Positions 5,952 to 8,002 of a stretch of 8,002 bases of DNA are shown here, piece after piece. The position numbers and the translations under genes are program-made. Each line of letters begins with the position of its first letter. Within the stretch, counting starts at the first letter, position 1. The notes beneath the pieces are model-generated. The model was not told the origin of the DNA. It ran no database searches and saw only the letters and a list, made by a program, of their open reading frames with translations. The stretch spans positions 1 through 8,002 of the forward strand of contig CAMPJJ010000171.1 in NCBI GenBank assembly GCA_946886855.1, written 5' to 3'. This stretch comes from an uncultured Roseateles sp. (GTDB lineage Bacteria; Pseudomonadota; Gammaproteobacteria; Burkholderiales; Burkholderiaceae).

Positions 5952-6551
5952 ATGGCTTACCTGCTCGACGCCAATGTTTTTCTGGAAGCCAAGAACGACC
6001 ACTACGGCATGGACTTCTTCCCTGCCTTCTGGCGTTGGCTGACCCTCAGCCACGCGGACGGTCAGATTCTCAGCATCGTCGAGGTGCGCGAAGAACTGAA
6101 GGACGATGAGATCCGACCTTGGGTCACTGCGCAGACGCCAGACTTCTTTCGTTCAGGAGGAGCCTCGACGGTCGAGGCCCATCAGCGGATCGACGAGTGG
6201 CTGGACAAGGCGCCCTACGTTGACTCGGCGATGCTTGGATTCACAGGTTGCGCGGACGTCCATCTCGTGGCCTATGCGCTTGCACACGGTCACACGGTCG
6301 TGACACAGGAGAAGATGGCTGAAACGGCCCACAAAGTGAAGATTCCAAATGCCTGCAGGGCACTGAAGGTGCGGTGCATCAATACGATCGAGATGCTGCG
6401 CGAGCTCCAGGCCCGCTTCGTCCTTGGCCCGGTCCACGAGCCCTACGAGGGCGCGAATCTCGCGAAAATCTCGAAGGACGAGCCGCCGAGACCTGCAGCC
6501 GCGGACGTTCAGGAAGCGTTGCTGCGCTCGGTGTCTACTGGCACCGATTGA
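5952..6551 (+). CDS. PIN-domain protein, DUF4411 family, putative RNase toxin
   Basis: A 199-residue protein whose first 160 residues match the DUF4411 type of PIN-like nuclease: AYLLDANVFLEAKNDHYGMD (2-21), FFPAFWRWL (22-30) and QILSIVEVREELKDDE (38-53). GCADVHLVAYALAHGHTVVT (99-118) and KIPNACRALKVRCINTIEML (130-149) follow. Likely metal-binding acids are Asp6, Glu44, Asp102 and possibly Glu120. The nuclease is therefore probably active, in contrast to its partner protein. PIN toxins cleave RNA; the target here is unknown. The start is set by the TGAcATG junction with the upstream gene. A tail of about 40 residues after FVLG (156-159), rich in Pro, Ala and acidic residues, goes beyond the usual family length of about 160-165. 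An in-frame opening reaches back to 5838, but that part overlaps the upstream gene and is not expected to be translated. Confidence 0.85.
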   Translation: MAYLLDANVFLEAKNDHYGMDFFPAFWRWLTLSHADGQILSIVEVREELKDDEIRPWVTAQTPDFFRSGGASTVEAHQRIDEWLDKAPYVDSAMLGFTGCADVHLVAYALAHGHTVVTQEKMAETAHKVKIPNACRALKVRCINTIEMLRELQARFVLGPVHEPYEGANLAKISKDEPPRPAAADVQEALLRSVSTGTD

Positions 6552-6877
6552 TCTGAGCATGCCGCCAGCGCTTCATCCAGGTGGGCCTGCCAGATCGCGG
6601 TCCACGAAGGCGGAGTGGATCGGGAACGCGCCTGCAGGGGTTCGACCAGACGCGGATCGGCGAGCGCTTCGGCTGCGTCCAGCTCATACAGGTGGCACTC
6701 CGGCGTGAGCTGCGTGATCAGGACGTCGACGATGCCATGTTCGCCCCGTGGCGCGAGGCCGACCAACGCCTCGCCGCGGACATCCTGCGGGCAAGGCGTT
6801 TCATCGGCGTGGGACTCGAAGACGCGATGGACCGACTCTACCGGCAGTCGTGGAGGACTGAGGTCGCCGGCCTTCAC
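6509..6877 (-). CDS. Weak hypothetical ORF between the PIN gene and the TerB-like gene
   Basis: A 122-codon minus-strand frame that would start at a GTG 16 bp after the stop of the TerB-like gene and end inside the 3' end of the PIN gene, overlapping it by 43 bp tail to tail. Its C-terminal half reads like a natural protein, for example HGIVDVLITQLTPECHLYEL (47-66) and SWTAIWQAHLDEALAAC (90-106). Against it: there is no ATG, no proper Shine-Dalgarno sequence, several codons uncommon for this genome, and no family I recognise. A plus-strand frame over the same bases (from 6581) is nearly as open. It may be a gene remnant or simple GC-driven openness. Nothing else is seen in 6552-6893. Confidence 0.3.
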   Translation of the reverse strand: MKAGDLSPPRLPVESVHRVFESHADETPCPQDVRGEALVGLAPRGEHGIVDVLITQLTPECHLYELDAAEALADPRLVEPLQARSRSTPPSWTAIWQAHLDEALAACSDQSVPVDTERSNAS

Positions 6878-6893
6878 CCCCGCCGTGCAGGGC

Positions 6894-7994
6894 CTAGTGC
6901 TTCGTCGGCGGATCGTCCCGCTTCAGCAGCCGGTCGACGCCGGTGGTATCGACGACGCGCGTGGACAGGTCCTTCGCCCAGATCAGCCCCTTCTTCGCGG
7001 CGTCCACCGCCTGGTTGGCGGCTTCCGCGGTCGTGTGGCGGACCTGCTCCGCGGAGGGCAGCTGCTGCTGCGTCCAGTCCGCCGTCTTGCGCGCGGCGTC
7101 CCAGGCCTGCGTCGCTGCGGTGGCGGTCGTGACTCGGACCTGATCGGCGCTCGGCAGGCGCCGCTGCGTCCAGTCGGCGGTGTCGACCAGCACCGTGCGC
7201 ACCTGTCCGGCGGCGGCGCCCGCGAGCGTGACGGTCTGGTTCCAGCGCTTGGAGAGCTCGCCCGGCGGCGCGGTCGCGAGCAGGCGCACGACGGTCGCGA
7301 GCGATTCGGTCTCCTCGGGCGTCAGCGGGCCGCCGGCTTCGAGCATGCCGCGCATGAAGACGCCCAGGTCCTTGGCGATCGTGGCGTGATTGCAGTCGGG
7401 GTTCAGGTGGAGGAAACCGGCGCCTTCCCTGGCCATGGCCTCGAGGTCGCTGCCGCCCAGCCGCGCCTCGACGGCGGCGACGGACTGTTCGACGAAGGCG
7501 CGGTTCAAGCCCCAGTCGGCGATCAGGTGGTCGATCAGGTACTGGCGCTCGGCGGGCTCGACCGCGCCGTCGACGGCGGCCAGACGCAGCGAGAGCGGCG
7601 CGATGAGGTCGAACAGCGCGAGGCCCAGCGTGTCCAGCGGCGTGTTGAGGTATTTGGGGATCTCGATGACGCGCTCGCCCTTGGTCGAGCTCAGCAGCCG
7701 GTACATGCCGTAGCAGGCACCGCCGGACGCGAGCGCGGCGAAGGCGACCCAGCCGATCGGCGTCGCGGATGCGCCCAGCAGCGAGGCCACCAGGCCGGTC
7801 TTCGCGACAGCCGCGCCCGCGCCTGCGGCGCCGAGCACGTCCCAGACCTCGCGACCGCGGTTGATCATGCGCAGCGAGGCGTAGGCGGCCTCGCCGATGG
7901 CGAGCTTGGCCTTGAAGCGCAAGGGATCGGCGACGACCTGGTCGACGCCTTTCAACTCGGGCGGGGGCAGCAGCAAAGGCGCGGGGGCAGACAT
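6894..7994 (-). CDS. TerB-like protein with glycine-rich membrane segment and C-terminal repeats
   Basis: A 366-residue protein with three visible parts. Residues 53-100 are hydrophobic and rich in Gly/Ala. They form two possible membrane helices (LGAAGAGAAVAKTGLVASLL and GWVAFAALASGGACYGMYRL) in a glycine-zipper style. Residues 120-245 resemble a TerB/TerB-like helical domain: LSLRLAAVDGAVEPAERQYL (134-153) has the 'D-G-x-V-x-x-x-E' pattern, and GGPLTPEETESLATVVRLL (221-239) may be its second half. Residues 272-335 are two 32-residue repeats. No catalytic motif is seen. TerB-family domains are linked to stress and phage-defence gene sets at the membrane, but the role here is unknown. There is no Shine-Dalgarno sequence before the ATG at 7994 (the preceding bases are all C), so the start could differ. 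GC is high, like the mdc region. Confidence 0.6.
   Translation of the reverse strand: MSAPAPLLLPPPELKGVDQVVADPLRFKAKLAIGEAAYASLRMINRGREVWDVLGAAGAGAAVAKTGLVASLLGASATPIGWVAFAALASGGACYGMYRLLSSTKGERVIEIPKYLNTPLDTLGLALFDLIAPLSLRLAAVDGAVEPAERQYLIDHLIADWGLNRAFVEQSVAAVEARLGGSDLEAMAREGAGFLHLNPDCNHATIAKDLGVFMRGMLEAGGPLTPEETESLATVVRLLATAPPGELSKRWNQTVTLAGAAAGQVRTVLVDTADWTQRRLPSADQVRVTTATAATQAWDAARKTADWTQQQLPSAEQVRHTTAEAANQAVDAAKKGLIWAKDLSTRVVDTTGVDRLLKRDDPPTKH
6990..7181 (-). repeat. Two tandem 96-bp (32-residue) coding repeats in the TerB-like gene
   Basis: TADWTQRRLPSADQVRVTTA (from residue 272) and TADWTQQQLPSAEQVRHTTA (from residue 304) start two 32-residue units ending in AWDAARK and AVDAAKK. The DNA motif ctgcgtccagtc recurs exactly 96 bp apart (7068-7079 and 7164-7175). 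Each unit looks like an amphipathic Ala-rich helix pair. The preceding RWNQTVTLAGAAAGQVRTVL (250-269) and following LIWAKDLSTRVVDTTG (337-352) could be eroded extra units. Confidence 0.85.
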
Positions 7995-8002
7995 GGGGGG
8001 AC

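Noticed and set aside
4864..6550. Eight-base CACCGATT at 4864-4871 and again at the end of the PIN gene (about 6543-6550) as possible attachment or target-site repeats
   Set aside because: The match is short, the first copy is part of a dyad, the second is coding, and no integrase or other mobility gene is present.
1..8002. CRISPR arrays, tRNA, rRNA, insertion sequences
   Set aside because: None seen. The only short tandem array (11-80) has no spacers, and no transposase-like protein was recognised.

Overview
The window is very GC-rich (sampled lines about 75% G+C in the left half). It carries a biotin-independent malonate decarboxylase (mdc) locus on the minus strand, which points to a high-GC proteobacterium. 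A betaproteobacterium (Burkholderiales) or a Xanthomonadales member is plausible; the sequence alone does not settle the genus.

Left part (1-4806, all minus strand). Reading leftwards from 4806, the order is a LysR-type regulator (mdcR), a 114-bp gap, then mdcA (acyl-carrier-protein transferase subunit), mdcC (acyl carrier protein), mdcD (beta) and mdcE (gamma). Spacing is tight: 22 bp between A and C, a 4-bp ATGA overlap between C and D, and 52 bp between D and E. Together they encode the core enzyme that swaps acetyl for malonyl on the MdcC prosthetic group and decarboxylates malonyl-S-ACP to acetyl-S-ACP. The genes that make and attach the prosthetic group (mdcB, mdcG) and load the first acyl group (mdcH) are not in the window and may lie beyond the left edge. 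The edge itself (11-80) is a 10-bp tandem repeat that runs through the mdcE stop codon.

Middle part (4807-6551). A 277-bp divergent intergenic region holds two perfect dyads about two helical turns apart in front of mdcR. One of them fits the LysR T-N11-A box. On the plus strand there follows a two-gene module of visibly lower GC (sampled lines 52-65%). The first gene is a shortened, apparently catalytically dead relative of the ImmA/IrrE (COG2856) antitoxin-like proteins. One base later comes a DUF4411-type PIN-domain protein with its acidic residues in place. This looks like a horizontally acquired toxin-antitoxin-like module whose partner protein has lost both the HTH domain and the zinc-binding HExxH motif. 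It is the most unusual item in the window.

Right part (6552-8002). A 340-bp stretch has only a weakly supported minus-strand ORF. It is followed by a minus-strand gene for a TerB-like protein with a glycine-rich membrane region and two 32-residue tandem repeats near its C-terminus.
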